Shown: positions 24,331 through 37,319 of the stretch, piece by piece
How positions within the stretch are numbered: the stretch's first letter is position 1
How the letters are laid out: every line of letters begins with the position of its first letter
Assembly (NCBI GenBank): GCA_947247005.1
Contig: OX365952.1
Location: 51,254,722-51,318,721 of the forward strand
From: Spisula solida
Taxonomy: Eukaryota > Mollusca > Bivalvia > Venerida > Mactridae
DNA: 64,000 nt
Direction: 5' to 3'
Position numbers and translations under genes: made by a program
The notes under the pieces: model-generated
The model's database searches: none
Told to the model about the DNA's origin: nothing
The model's input: only the letters and a program-made list of their open reading frames with translations

Positions 24331-26259
24331 TACACTAACTCAAGGACTTTAAAAACGCCTCAGCTGTTTCAAAGCCACATATCTTTATGTTATTGAAAAA
24401 ACTATTTCGCATGCGTGTTAATTGCTCTCTTCTGCATATAATTTAGTTTGTAAAAATGCGATATCTCGTTATTAACTGAGGATACTGCAAGCAGAATGAC
24501 TACAGGCAAAAGTGTGGGATTTTCAATACCGATTATAGGCGCAGTTAATCCTGACAAATTATGCGGGATGACAATCGTCTACGAAGTCCTTTAACAAACC
24601 TCCGTTGACTTATAAGATGTTCATAATAATGTCTACGCATGTTCAAATACGGCAATCACCTGTCAATTATTAAAAAAGCATGAACAAAGACAGAAACAAA
24701 AGAACGTCCACACATTTAGACATACATACAAAATCACCAAGTTTTTTTTAAAGTTTTACTACTATAATTTGCAAATTCAAAATCTGATATTTTCCTTTTG
24801 AACATGTCGAATTCTAACAATTGAAATAAGGTAGGTTGGTGTGTGCGTTGAAATAAACCATGATTATGAAAACTTGCAGATGCTTTAATATAAAGGTAGA
24901 GAACGATTAAAAGTGTATTCGACGAATTTGTGTGCTTACACCGCCTAACAAATAGGTGCACAATAAGAGTAATGCCACGCATAGCCTGTATTCAAAAACC
25001 AACACTTTTGCTCAGAAAAAAACCCCAACAAGATAACATTTTATAACAAACTATATTAAAATTGAATTTTACGTAGGAAAGATATTTTAACAAACATGTA
25101 GTATGATTTTTCAATAAAATCAACATTTTAATCGATATTTGACTTTAAGAAATATGAATCGTTTTTAATGTCATTGAGTGTATAGTAAGTATAGTAAGTA
25201 CTGCATACGAGCTGTTAAGATGTTAAGACTGATGTATATTTGAAATCTGCATCTCAAGGCGCGTTTTAAAGCCCATTTTCATGAGAATCGGAAGTAGTCA
25301 TGTTGACCAAACTGAAGTTTAAAAAGCTTGTTTTTCCATAAGTAAAGAGTAGTTTTCAGACAGTATTTTCGTGTTTTCTCAAAATATTTGATTGACAGTC
25401 TAATTCTAAGCCAGCAATAAATATACAACAATATAAGAACTATTCTTCAAATCACAAGAATATTAACATACTGTACATCCTTGACTTAATTATGTTAAAA
25501 CATAATTTATTTACATGTGTCATGAATATATAACCGCAAACATTAAATACAAATATCTTTCTGTCATAAAAGTTTATTTTATCGTTTAGTCAAAACATGA
25601 CAACATTAATAAATATTTTACTGGATAATAATGTGCATCGTCTGCAGCGTGGCTGTCTGCCAGCTATCAGTTGCTAGCACATGTGACATCTGTCCTTAAA
25701 TATAAACTATAATAAAATTTATGAAAAACGTTCCTCATGGTACGATGATTTTCACTACGTCCGATAGAATTCGACGAAGGCACGAAACATTATCGATCGA
25801 TGTTTGGAGAGTATATGAGTTGTCGAATGATCACGGAGTATTGAGACATATTTGCCTGAAACCAGTCTCGCTTTGAATCATGTTTTCATGTTACCATTGT
25901 CCACTTGGACAGGAAACAAACCGCCATGCCAGCCTGTTCACAATTGCTGCCGGTATTTTCACCAGTGTTATAAATGAGACGTCACAATCTTCTGTCAGTG
26001 TCAATTTGTCATAACGACATGTACATTAATAGCCATGAACATTCAACGTTGCCGAAAATAGCCTGGTAAGGATTTATGAGTCAAATGCTTAGACTTATAT
26101 TGACTACACAAAGCAGTCATCGGCAATTATTATAATAATATAAAACAGTATAATTATATACAATAATATAAGCAGCTATACAAAAAGCTGAAAATACTGT
26201 CGGACATATTAACCGTCAATCATTTGAATATAATAAATAACATTTTTTGTTCTGTTGTT
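24331..26259. other. Gene-free stretch between the minisatellite and the WWVDRGC gene
   Basis: It holds one truncated MITE (25,224-25,416). The rest is AT-rich; 25,730-26,050 is slightly less AT-rich but has no open frame. The 3' UTR of the minus-strand gene must lie in the right part. Confidence 0.55.
25224..25416 (+). mobile_element. TIR family MITE-like copy, 5' part missing
   Basis: It starts inside the element at 'taagactgatgtatatttgaaatctgcatctcaaggcgc' and ends in a mutated TIR (taattctaagccagca). Confidence 0.65.
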
Positions 26260-29200
26260 TTAATTGCGGCTGCGCACCATTGGTTTAGGATTTTCGAACC
26301 TGTTGAACACACTGTTGACGTTAAACTTGGCCAAGTCTACATTGGAAGTACCTTTTTTCAATCGCTGTCGCAGTTCCTCGTACATCTTCTTCCAAGTGTC
26401 TGAAAAAATATAATATAAACGTTAGTACGAATAGTATTGAGTACGGCACAAAGTCATCGACTTAACGATTTGCTCTAATTATCGAACGTTTCGTTACGGG
26501 AACATTGAACGTTACGATACGTTACGGGAACATTGAACGTTACAATATTCATAATGACAGATTGGTGTCAACTAGTATAATAAACCAGGCTTATAATGTT
26601 AATAAATAAACGCGTAATTAATTAGTTGGTTGTTCATTTTGTAACGCAGTCGAACCATTGGAAAATACATCATAAGTACAACCCAACACTATTTTAAGTC
26701 GGCCGAAAATTTTATATTTATCATTTAACGCCATTTTGTAATTTAAGAAAGTCGCACAAGAAACACGTGCTGGGAAGAATGTTAATACCTGTACAAACAC
26801 AATTGACACGTTATTGTGTAACTTACTTATTATCTAGGTAAATAGACAATTATATATCGGCCAGAGATAACATTCATACAATGTAACCACTACTCATAAT
26901 GAAAATATTTCACAATTATGTATTAAATGTGAATTCAAAATTGCAAAATAACTGCGATAAAAATCTTGTGCTTAGTCTTATTGCGATTACATTCCATTTC
27001 CTAAGGATTTTATATAGTCGTGTCAGCTATTGAATACACAGTTTTTAAGTTTATGTCAGGTAGATAATGTATACGATCGTCGATGACACAACCACATACC
27101 AACACCATAAATCGCTGGCTTAGAATTAGAAGGGCGAAAGTGCTACTAACGACCTTATGAGACTTATACATAATTGAAATATTTGAAATATGGTCTCAAG
27201 GCGCTTCTTATGAGCCTATTTATATGAAAACCATAAGTGGTCAAGTTAACAAAACTGATGTTTAAAAAACTTATTTTTCAATACGTGAAGAGTAATTTTC
27301 AGACAATTTTTTATTGTTTTCTCAAAATATTGATTTCGTACTTACGACCTTTAATTCTAAACCAGCGAACTTTAATAGATAGCACACTTCCTTTTCAAAG
27401 AACCATAATAATAATCTTAACTATATGTCAAAACGAAGAAATGCCATCTCTATTCATTAAACAGTGATAAATGCATTTAAGAGTATTGGTCTTGTGTGAA
27501 ATGTTACTCGGTATTTGCAAGTTTGACCAAGAGACATCAAGTACAAAGTATCGCATCGTTTTTTCTGCACTTGAACAGTTGACGCAATTAAGAATGTCGC
27601 TACACGATAAAAGTATTAAATGCAGTATAATCATTTATTTGCAACAGCCTTGGTTCTGTATGAACATATTTCAAAGTGTCAAATTGAAACAAATTGCAAT
27701 AAAACAAAGTGAATTTCATACATCATGGTTTCGTGACAGACACGGTTTTAATCAGAGTGTCAACGTTAGAATAAAATGGCAGTAGGAGGAACATGTTTTT
27801 TCTGAAAGGTAAAACAATAAATCAGCCGACAGCAGCTGATAGAACGGGGATATCAATTTACTTTCAAGTTTTCTAATATTGAAGTTAGATCGATACAACG
27901 TCGTGTACAGAGTAAAGGTGATATTGTTTTCGAAAGTTACCAGGCATTCGGATAGACGATTGTTAAACTGCATGTGTTACTATAAATAGTAACACATTTG
28001 GTAATGTATTGATTTCGGATGAACTAGGCATTCGGATAGAAGGTTGTCGAAATCCATGTGTTACTATAAATAGTACCAAAATCGGTAGTTTATTGATTTC
28101 GGATGATGCCAGATATTCGGATAGATTGTTTTTGAATTAGCAGTATCAGAAACTCCTCTATAATATAGCTACGAGCTCGTATAAACCCCGACACCCTCAT
28201 AACAAATACCATCTTTCGTTAGTACCTGTTGAGGTGTACATTGTTCACTATGCATGTAGTAACATTTCAGTTTGATATTTATTTACCTGGTGGTGGCACT
28301 TGACCATTGTTCGGACACTCGACCACTTCAAATATAGCTTCACATCCCCGATCTACCCACCAAGAATGACCATCTTCTGAGATTCCTGTAATACAAGAGT
28401 AATTAGTAGATGTTCGTCACACACATTTTGCCGAGTAATTGTGGTATGCGATGTTTTTATGTTTTCTGTGTTCGGCTGGTTAGGTTGAGTGCTGCCTTCC
28501 ATGTCTGACTTTATATTATCTTTTTTATTCTCTTTTTGTAACGTCGTACTCATACACTGTTGAACAAACTGCATGCATATATTTGCTTTCAACATCTCCT
28601 CCATCAATGCGACATTCCGAAATGTATTTTGCAACATTATATTACATAGTTCTATTTTACATCGTTTGTATAAACGGACCAACCAATTAGACGTATAAAA
28701 TGTATGGTAATTATTCGCACCTACTTCAAGAGCACAGTTTACTTCACAGACTCATAGCTTCCATCTCAGGCACCAGACAAGCCTGGATACACGGTTAATT
28801 TATAATAACATTTATTACATAAGCTGGTAGTTCAACAGTCAGCGGTATCAGGATTGAACCATACTAGGTTTCACTTCCATCTTCCCTCTGTTAAGACTGG
28901 TACGTATGTGCACATTTCATTCACAGGGGTCATGAGGCACAGTTGCATTTCGTAAGTTCTCGTAGTTGTCATAGGCTTCATATTTAATCCCAGTTTTATC
29001 CGTAGGAAAGAAAAAACTGAGATGGAAAACTTATCAGAAGGGAAAGAAAAGTCGAAATTATGACGTTATTGGTGAAATGTGTGTCGTATCGCGACGACAA
29101 AAATGTTTCTACAAACATTCATGCTCCTTTGTAGGTTTAGAAATAAGAATTTTTAAAACTTGGCAATGTGTATAACAATACGTGACTTGACTCAATGATA

Positions 29201-31485
29201 AAATTAATATTTATATTTATCTGTTAAGATGTCGGATTTATATAATTCAGTCCTTCAAGTATATTTATCACCCCCGGTTCTATGTTTATCCTGGACTTAC
29301 GCGTTGCTTTATATACATTATATCATATGACTGCAAAGCTGATTACAAGGCTTATCAAACGGATGAAAGTAATATCAACAGGGGGGCGTCTTATTGTAAT
29401 ATAATAATATGTCTTAATTTATTGTTATAACATAGATCGAAACAAATTAAAAATATGTCATAAAAAGCTCGCCTGGATCTTTGATACAGACGGTCGTAAA
29501 TTATCTAAAACTCATTTCTTTTTATAATACAATGGTGTGAATACAAGTTTAATAAAACCACCATTATCTACGACAAGCTGCAATGTATGTTATATCGGCG
29601 GTGTCATTTTATTGTCCTTTTTAAAATTAAAAAAAATCAAAAAATTAATAAATGGACAACTAAGTGCTATACTTAATCACCAGTACCATTTTTATGTGTA
29701 TGATATTATCGAAACACACTTTGTAATTCTTTGCATTATGACGTCACATGAGGTCAACTTCATGTGCCTTGTATGTGTTTTATGTTATCTGTGATCGGTT
29801 GGTTCAGTTGGGCCATTGTGCCTTGTGTGTTTTTAATGTTTTCGGTGCTCGACTGATTGACTAGAGTGCTGCCCTCCCTGTCTGACTTGATATTAACTTT
29901 TTCAACTTCATCACTATAATTCCCTCTATGGCGCCGTAAAGTATGGGTTCGAATCCCGCTATACATACACATCATAGATAGCGGCCCATACATACAGTCA
30001 GTGCTGTTATCTATATCTGTCAGTACAGGGTGTGTACATACCATATTTCACATTGACTGGTTCACATCTGTAGAATGAAGTTCTCTTCAACATTGTTAAG
30101 GATTCAATATAATGTTTAGGATTCTGTGCTTGATATATCTTCTTTTGTAATCGAAAATCTCCTTTACCCTCAAAAACAAACTTTGTGCAGCCAACTGTAA
30201 TAGAAATATAGCTATGTAAATAGTGTAATATGGGTAAGTGGTCAACTGAATTTAGAAGCCATCTGTCGGAACAGATGATAATACAGTGAAGTTCCGCTAT
30301 TAGGACCACTTCAATTATTTCGAAATCATGCATATTTTTGCAATATTGTGGTCCCAAAGTATTAAATTTAGAACAAAAAAGGTCCGCTATTAAGACAGAT
30401 TCGCTAATAAGACCAGTCAAAAAGTGGTCTTATTAGCGGAACTTCACTGTAGTACATTCCAATTAACGGTAATCCTGTAATCGGACCTGGTATTGCTCGG
30501 ACGCAGACACGTGGTTAAATCAATCCGTTTGATATACCCGAGGGATCTGATATATCGACGTAAAGTCTGGGTAGTTACGATTGATGTAGTTCTAATCATT
30601 CTCATATGATGTATCAACTGATCAGCTGCTTAACTAAGACAGATTATAATACTTCGTCAAAGGGATACATAAATAAACAACACAAAGCAAATTCGCGGGA
30701 CTTTTGACATTTGCTCGACATAGGCCGGACGTTCGTGATATCCATGTTCGTCTTATCGAGGTTTTACTGTATAAAAGTTTATTCAAAGGTTGCAGAAACA
30801 CAGCTGACTTAATTCATTCATTGTGTCACAGTACTGTTGGTTATGCATGGAATATGAAAAATGAAATATAGACTGTTTCAAAGAAATAGAGATTGTGATT
30901 TGTTATTCAACCGCTACGCATAATGTCATGCTATTACATAACCAGTATACTTTTAATCTATGATTGTGTTTACTTAAGCCTAGGTTAAAAGTAGAATACA
31001 TAATGTACATGTACCTATCTCTGCTGGAATCACAGTCGAAAAGAATTTAAATTCCGGGAACGGTAGTTTATATAGGTGCTGGTCACGTGTTCAATGTGAA
31101 ATGGGCGGAGCGTCATTTTTGACGGGTAAAAAGTTTAACCTTTATACGGTTAAACTGAATATTGTCATTGTTTGGCACCTAAATAACAAAACCAGGTCAA
31201 AATATTCCGAAGTATCTCAGGGAGAAATCCAATTTGCTCCAATCAGAGTATGTGTTTGAGACAAATTCACGCAAATACTCATCAGTATATGAGATGAGAC
31301 TTTTCTTAAATTGAAACGCTTTGGAAGACCGGGGTCTGGCGTTTATTGAGAATGTTCTCAATTATTAGAATCGTACCTTGAGATCCTTTTGGTTGTTTGG
31401 CAAGTTTTTCTTTAGGATGATCTGCGGACACGTGTTCAATGACACACAACGCCACAAATAATACCAGAATGTCTGTCAGCCTCAT
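26260..31485 (-). CDS. Secreted 166-residue protein with WWVDRGC motif, four exons, complete
   Basis: Exons on the minus strand: 31485-31377, 30194-30042, 28385-28287, 26399-26260. Donors are GTACG, GTATG and GTAAAT; acceptors are TTACAG, TTACAG and TTTCAG. All introns are phase 1 and all junctions close in frame (501 nt including TAA). Residues 1-21 are a clear signal peptide (MRLTDILVLFVALCVIEHVSA region, cleavage after VSA). Residues 22-36 are a short basic, polar linker. Residues 37-120 form a compact domain with four cysteines (C39, C80, C102, C111) and the motif S-W-W-V-D-R-G-C-E-A-I-F. Residues 121-166 are a charged, probably helical tail with no cysteine. The W-V-D-x-G-C-x-A-x-F pattern resembles the end of DUF3011-like modules seen in small secreted invertebrate proteins; that link is from memory of the pattern, not a search. 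Function unknown; extracellular location inferred. Uniform phase-1 introns fit an exon-shuffled extracellular domain. Confidence 0.8.
26485..26546. repeat. ~30-bp tandem duplication
   Basis: 'cgttacgggaacattgaacgttac' occurs twice in direct succession, just upstream of exon 4 of the WWVDRGC gene. Confidence 0.6.
27112..27368 (+). mobile_element. TIR family MITE-like copy, full length
   Basis: Both TIRs present: tcgctggcttagaattagaagg at the left, cctttaattctaaaccagcga at the right. It lies in intron 3 of the WWVDRGC gene. Confidence 0.75.
27943..28130. repeat. ~80-bp tandem units with palindrome
   Basis: 'aggcattcggatagacgattg...catgtgttactataaatagta...ttgatttcggatga' occurs twice, with a third partial unit ending at about 28,130. 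The first holds a palindrome TGTGTTACTAT-AA-ATAGTAACACA at 27973-27996 with perfect 11-bp arms. Confidence 0.7.
28441..28526 (+). repeat. 53-bp dimer repeat, partial copy
   Basis: 'gatgtttttatgttttctgtgttcggctggttaggttgagtgctgccttcc' then 'gtctgactttatattatctttttt'. In intron 2 of the WWVDRGC gene, close to exon 3. Confidence 0.6.
29762..29903 (+). repeat. 53-bp dimer repeat copy
   Basis: Both 53-bp units and the 'gtgctgccctccctgtctgacttgatattaacttttt' end are present. It is followed by a tRNA-like B box (gggttcgaatcccgc at about 29,946). In intron 2 of the WWVDRGC gene. Confidence 0.6.
30284..30449. mobile_element. 166-bp TA-flanked MITE (pogo/Tigger-like ends)
   Basis: 'cagtgaagttccgctattaggaccactt' inverts to 'aagtggtcttattagcggaacttcactg', flanked by TA at 30282-30283 and 30450-30451. 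CAGTG ends with TA duplication fit pogo/Tigger-type elements. In intron 1 of the WWVDRGC gene. Confidence 0.8.
31192..31335. mobile_element. Short TIR repeat (ccgaagtatctcag), copy 1
   Basis: Ends 'ccgaagtatctcag' and 'ttgaaacgctttgg' are inverted and degenerate; the inside includes 'tgtttgagacaaat' and 'tgagatgagacttttct'. It begins about 40 bp inside intron 1 of the WWVDRGC gene. A better copy is at 31,910-32,159. Confidence 0.6.
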
Positions 31486-31909
31486 TGTGGAATGACTTCT
31501 GTTTCCGGTTATAAGGTATGCGCATGCGCTGAAAATCAAATAATAAGTACCTGCTGATTTTGTTAATCGTAAATTCAATAACTAGAAATTAATAACATAT
31601 TCATACACGTTGCATAATGAAGTTTTATTTACTCCGTTTACTAGAATTCCGTACATATCCCTCAAGAAATCATTGTATAGTACGTAGAGGGTGAAAACCT
31701 TGTCAAAAGTCGGTAATATGCTTTCGGTTTTATGTTTTGACACTCGCTGATGTTTTGTTTACTTGACACTCTTAGTGCCACCCAAAAAACAACCAAATGA
31801 GTAATTTCCAAAATTGCGGGTACGGAACGGGCGTTAGCGGTTAATGTTTATCAATTGAGGCATTGTATACTTAAGAGGAATTACATCACCGTACGGTAAC
31901 AAGTGATCA

Positions 31910-32159
31910 GGCCCAGGTTATCCGAAGCATCTCAGGTAAAAATGAAATCTCAAATTGAGATTTTTCTCAAACCTGAGTCTGTGTTTGAGACAAATCTGTA
32001 GTTTAAGATCTTGAAATTTTACTGTTATAAACTCAAAGTAGTGTAGTGTTTTGTGCTACTAATTTTGAGTCCCGTCTCCCATGAAATTACCTCAAAGACA
32101 CATGACAGTATTTGAGATGAGACTTTTCTCAAACTGAGACGCTTCGGAAGAGCGGGCCT
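31910..32159. mobile_element. 250-bp TIR repeat (ccgaagcatctcag), copy 2
   Basis: 'ggcccaggttatccgaagcatctcag' inverts to 'ctgagacgcttcggaagagcgggcc'. It lies about 430 bp upstream of the WWVDRGC start codon, so it is in or near that gene's promoter. Confidence 0.7.
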
Positions 32160-32687
32160 TATGGCTTAACAGTATCTGTAGCATTCGTTTATGGAGTAAT
32201 TGGTTATTTGCATACACATGTAATGACTGCGGTTTATTTTAGCAAATAATTCATAAAATTCAACACTGTATAGCACAAATTATGAAACATGTATGAAATG
32301 TGACAGTTTGTTACCTACATATAACTTACAGTAAATATATTTAAGTATGTATCAGCGTTTTGAGGTAGAATGCAATTCGCCATCGAATACTTAATGAAGT
32401 AAATTAGCTTTAATGTTTTAAATACGTAACTCCATAAAATCACCCTTGCGTCCGTGAGCGTACGATGTATCCCCTTTGTTTTGTTAAATATTATAATGGA
32501 TTGCATTTTAGTATTAAAGCATTGTTTATGAATATATTATGTACAATATATCAAAAATATTTACACTCGCTGTCAAGTTTTTACTATGGCTGAGTTGTAG
32601 TAAATAGACGCGTAAACTAGGTAAACCACGATGTAAATAAAGTCAGCAAGAAAGAGAACAATAGTTGAATTGAAGGTTGTTTACATA

Positions 32688-33292
32688 TGAGCCGTTCTCC
32701 AGGAAAACCGGGCTTAGTGAAAAAAATATGATAATCATGATAATATAGCATTAGTAAGACAAGTCTCTTTTGAACAGTTTCTGAAAATTTGAGCAAAATA
32801 TAACTTTAAATTACAAGGTTACAGACTTTTAAACGTAACCACTCCCCCTACTTTGTTAGTGACGTCGCAAACGTCATTCAAACGTTATTTGACGTTACGT
32901 TAACAAGAAGTGCCTAAATCCAGTATTTGACGAGTTCTTGACGTAAACTTTTCAAAATTGTATCACATTTTAGAAATATATTCCTTTTTTAATAAAACGT
33001 ATCTAAATCGTGAATTTGAGCTTTTAGAGAAACGTAGCAACTGTTTTCAACCACTAGCCCCTAGTTATTTCAATATGGATACTCTTCAGAAATTGGTCAC
33101 CATAGCAACGCCAGAAGATATTTTAACAAGATTCATGAGAAAAAAAACCTTAGACATAGTTCTATATTATGCAAGAACTTAAACTTAAATCAAAGAGCAT
33201 GACGTTTTTGTCATTTAGGAGGGTTTTCTTAACCTTATTACATAAATACTAATACAATGTTACTAAGCCCGGTTTTCCTGTAGAACGGCTCA
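32688..33292. mobile_element. 605-bp TA-flanked TIR element
   Basis: 'tgagccgttctccaggaaaaccgggcttagt' at the left and 'actaagcccggttttcctgtagaacggctca' at the right, flanked by TA (32686-32687, 33293-33294). The 74-codon ORF inside (32,958-33,182) has no motif I recognise. Non-autonomous DNA element. Confidence 0.8.
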
Positions 33293-33583
33293 TATAAATA
33301 TTGTAAGAAAATAATCAATCAAGGTAAACATGTTGTTATTTAGTTGTTTACAGGATTACCATATATATGAAAGTAGTCATCCTCCTCGTGAAAAGTTCAT
33401 CTTCTATATTTCTCATATTACGTACAATATTGGCTATTGTTATCTTACAAAACAGAATATGTGTATATTTGATGCAGATTTGTCATATAATTTGCATCTC
33501 GAATTATTTAATAAGGCATATCTATGATGCCCCATCCATTTTCGAAATTATTATTTTTTTTAAGTTAATTAATATACGATATC

Positions 33584-33852
33584 TACACAGCGCTCTTGTT
33601 ATGCGACACACACGTTCAAAGGCCCAGGTACATCCTCTTCCACTACAGATACAGCATGATCTGACCGGACCGACAGACGGAGAGACAGCCCATCCAAATG
33701 AGAGAGATAGGGAGACATTAGATACAGGCGTGTCCGGCGCTGCAGAAGTGCGCCTTATTTCGAATAGACAGTCTGGTTCTTTAATGTGTCCCTGTATGTA
33801 TAGGACCGATACGGCCATGAAAATGTCATGTACGTTTTTGAGAAATACCTGA
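33584..33852 (+). CDS. Candidate isolated exon, unsupported by neighbours
   Basis: After an acceptor-like 'ctacacag' (33583) an open frame of about 90 codons runs to TGA at 33850-33852. It has a more coding-like composition than the surroundings: Gly/Asp/Glu/Arg/Thr-rich in the middle, no hydrophobic core, then C-P-C. It could be a terminal exon or a coincidence. The opposite strand is also open over 33,522-33,935, so orientation is not certain. No partner exon found. Confidence 0.2.
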
Positions 33853-34084
33853 CCTTGTCGTTTTTTCGAATTTCCAGTGGGAGCGAATGTTATATTATGA
33901 TGTTGTGGAACTACACATGCAAACATCAGTGTCAAACTTCAAACTTAATCGTTTGCATAGATCCGATTACGTGCAGTTTATATATAGCATTACACAGAAA
34001 CAAGTTTGAAATATATCTATTACAGTATTTTCCGTCACACACATTCATGTAGGCCATTGTTTTGTATTGCATTTGTATGCCTCC

Positions 34085-34190
34085 TTAGCTCATGCCGTCT
34101 AATCTAGCGACTCGGGTTCAAATACGGATGGAAGCACTCATACGCCTGTCATATTTCAGCAGAAAGCTGACTGGCAAATAAAGGCTATGG
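34085..34190 (+). mobile_element. tRNA-derived SINE, family 1, A-box deletion
   Basis: 'tagctcatgccgtctaatctagcgactcgggttcaaatacgg' lacks the middle of the A-box region present in 8,330-8,456 but keeps the B box and the 'ttcagcagaaagctgactggcaaataaag' tail. Confidence 0.7.
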
Positions 34191-35239
34191 TCGGCATAAA
34201 TGCTATAAAACACTTATACTTACATTATAGATTCCTTGATTGGTGGGTAAGTCCCTTTCTTTTTTAATAAAAAAATGTCTTTCAGATGAAGTGCACAGAG
34301 CACTTATTCACAGTAATCCCTTTGTCACGTTTGAAAAAGTATTTTTGTTTTGTTTTGAAAACTTAACAGTAAAAATAATTCTATTTGTCGAATAAATGTA
34401 ATTATGTATGTCACGGTTTATAAATAATGATCTTTGTTTCACTCCTGTATTGCGCGTTCTTCTCGATGTTGGATTGTATTTATACAGACACCGGTTACAA
34501 ATAACTATAATATCAGCGTTATGGTCTTAGTTATATGTCGGTAAATGAAGTAATTATATATTACTTATATGCGTTGTAGCTGACGCAGGTTTTATACGTG
34601 ACTGGTTTAATGGTCAGTGAGATGACCGAACCTTTCTATGATTTACCTCGTAATATAACAGGTGGTAATTGTTTATTAATTGTATGACGTGTCGATTTAC
34701 TATCATTTGACGAATATACTGTCTGATTTTATGTATTTATAATGATCTTAATTGTTTTATAGCTTATTGTTTATCGTCATTGTTAATAATGCGATTAGTA
34801 TTGTTCACAGTCTGTGTGCTGCACGAGTCCCACGCGCTCTCTAGTCTTGGCGTTAGTACTATAAAACCATAAATATTCGTGAGGGGAAATTTTTTGTTGA
34901 TTCCGTGGACGAGCCCCAAAGGATCATGCTAATATCGACATTAATCGGAATATGCCCGGCATATTCTTACAAAATTTCAAGAAAAAAAAAACAAATCAGT
35001 GAAAAGTTGCATGTCGTACAAAATGCTCACTAAATTCTACCCAACGCACGTCAGCGTTGATTTCATAACGTCGTTGACGTTTCGTTGAACGTCATAGCAG
35101 TTGTGAACCTGCTCAGTTTTGTATTGAAATGTTAAATGTATTTAAGATAACCTTTTACATTTGCAAGATGTCACTGTTTAAGGTCGATTCTGAAACAAGT
35201 TTTTCCAACTTATATTAATCACTCTCGACACATCTTTCC

Positions 35240-35430
35240 TGATGGTATCATACCATCGCCACGAGGGTATTAGAGAAGGGAAATCAGTTTCTTCCCTTTT
35301 ATGCTGAGCGTCTAGCAAGGGACTTTCTGGTACCATTTTCGTCTTTGATATGACGCGGTCTAGGATTGAACCCGGGACCTCCCCGCAGTCGAAGCGGACG
35401 CTTAAACACTAGGCTTTATCCCTCTACAAA
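35240..35430 (-). mobile_element. tRNA-derived SINE, family 2
   Basis: The minus strand reads 'agcctagtgtttaagcgtccgcttcgactgcggggaggtcccgggttcaatcctagacc', with A-box and B-box-like blocks in tRNA spacing, followed by a non-tRNA tail 'gtaccagaaagtcccttgctagacgctcagc'. The head differs from family 1. Confidence 0.7.
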
Positions 35431-37319
35431 ATTACAAAGCAATCACGAAATACAGAGCCTACGTAATTAATGAACGACAATATGACTAACAAAATTCGTG
35501 AAATGGATCAGATAAAGTTGGGAATATGGCAGATAGATAATTATGTATTGTATACTTGATAAAAAGCTCGACGACAGAAAGTCAGGTCGTGCATACACTC
35601 ATAGCCATTATTACAATTAAAGATATGAATCATATCAATATGAGAAACGTAAGCAAATGATTGAACAAGTATCAAAGTACATTGATAAATTTGTAATTAT
35701 ACATGTAATGAGTATTGTCTTCTAAAACACATAGTATATGGGTTGCTTGGAATAGCCGCACAGCCTAGTCTAGGCGATAGTGCTGGAATTTAGGCAATGT
35801 GGCTGGTCAGACTATAATATTATTCTTTTGTATGTTTGGCTACAGTTGTGTCCGACATATGTAGTCCGCCGATGACAACGCTAGCCTTTGTTTACAAATA
35901 GAAATGAAAATTAAATGCATTTTCAATGTTCATATTAGTTCAATTTTGTGCATTCATTGTATTCACTTTTAATGATATATACTTTTTTAATCTACCCTGA
36001 TAGCAAGCGGTCAGTCGACCGTGAAGTATTCATATTATGCATGTTTGTATATTGATAAGTCTAGAGTTTTCTCCGGCGAACTATAACTCTAACACGATAA
36101 ATTGCAGTATACAAACAAACACATTATTTTTTTATTATGGACTAAAATCAAGGACCGTAACATTTGTCTATGAAAACATTCAAATACTTGGCACAACATA
36201 AAAAGTTTGCATTCTCCTACATATTCAGAAACGGTTTATATAGGCGGTTTTGTGTTTGTTTTCGTATTGCAATTTATCGCGCTTGAGTTTTATACACGTG
36301 ACTATATTTGTCAGGTTCGGAATTTAGTACTGCCTAACAATTAGTTCGATGAAAATAGAAATAGATAACTTTAAAGAGCCACAATGTGCTGTATGTTACT
36401 GAAAAAAACATGGGTTAAATTGCTTAAATGATGTAAACTAACTTGGAAGGAAAAATATCATTGCTGAAAACTGACATTAGGCTATTGAAAATGGTAATAA
36501 TTCGGAAGATGTTACTTTTGAAGCAAATAATGCACACTGATAGTTTTTGTATTTGACGCATCCAAAACATTATTAGCATGTTTGCGAATGTATGTAATGC
36601 ATATTTGTGGTAAAAAGCCGTAACGTCGGCAAATAACCGCAATTGTTTCTTACGCATCACTTTATTATCTACTGTAGGTTAGTCGGTCAATCTTTGCTTT
36701 CTCTCATGAGTCATGTCAATGTAATTGGTTTGAACATGGCGATGTAACGTTATATTTGCGTAGTCTATGTATTTGACTTTTTTTAAACCTGTACATAAAA
36801 TGGTCACACACGCTGCATTAGTCACATATAGAAGTATATTTATGGGCTCACTACTTATAAGGCTTCATAATACATATTTAAAGTGATCTCGTCACCCTCG
36901 TGATGTCCTTGTCTTTGTTACAGCTACCTACATTGCATGTGGTTCCATTTCAAAGAGAATTTGATTTTGACTGGATATGCTTATCAATGGCGACACGAGA
37001 ATTTCTTTCCGAATTGTCAACAAATTAAAATGTGTCAAATAAGAATGATGTTGCACTTTAATATCACCCTCTTGAATGTCGAGAGCCAAGCAAAGGGATA
37101 CTGATACTAGTTTCAATACGAGTTTTGTATGACGCGACCATCAAATAGGTTACAACTTCAAAAGCAAGTAAGATCACAGCTGAATAATTGTTTTAAACTA
37201 AATAATTAAGTTATTTAAATACCGAGATGTCGGTCTGACATTAAGAGTATGACATGAAACCAGACTATCTGAATAATCGTCGCGTTGTTACATGCTTTAT
37301 TAATTAAAGCTATTAACAG

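Noticed and set aside
29935..29960. tRNA gene
   Set aside because: 'gggttcgaatcccgc' is a good B box, but no acceptor stem or A box at proper spacing was found. At most a SINE or tRNA fragment.
33367..33935. Two overlapping long ORFs on opposite strands as genes
   Set aside because: Neither has a recognised domain, signal peptide or partner exon. Only the 33,584-33,852 part was kept, as a low-confidence candidate exon.
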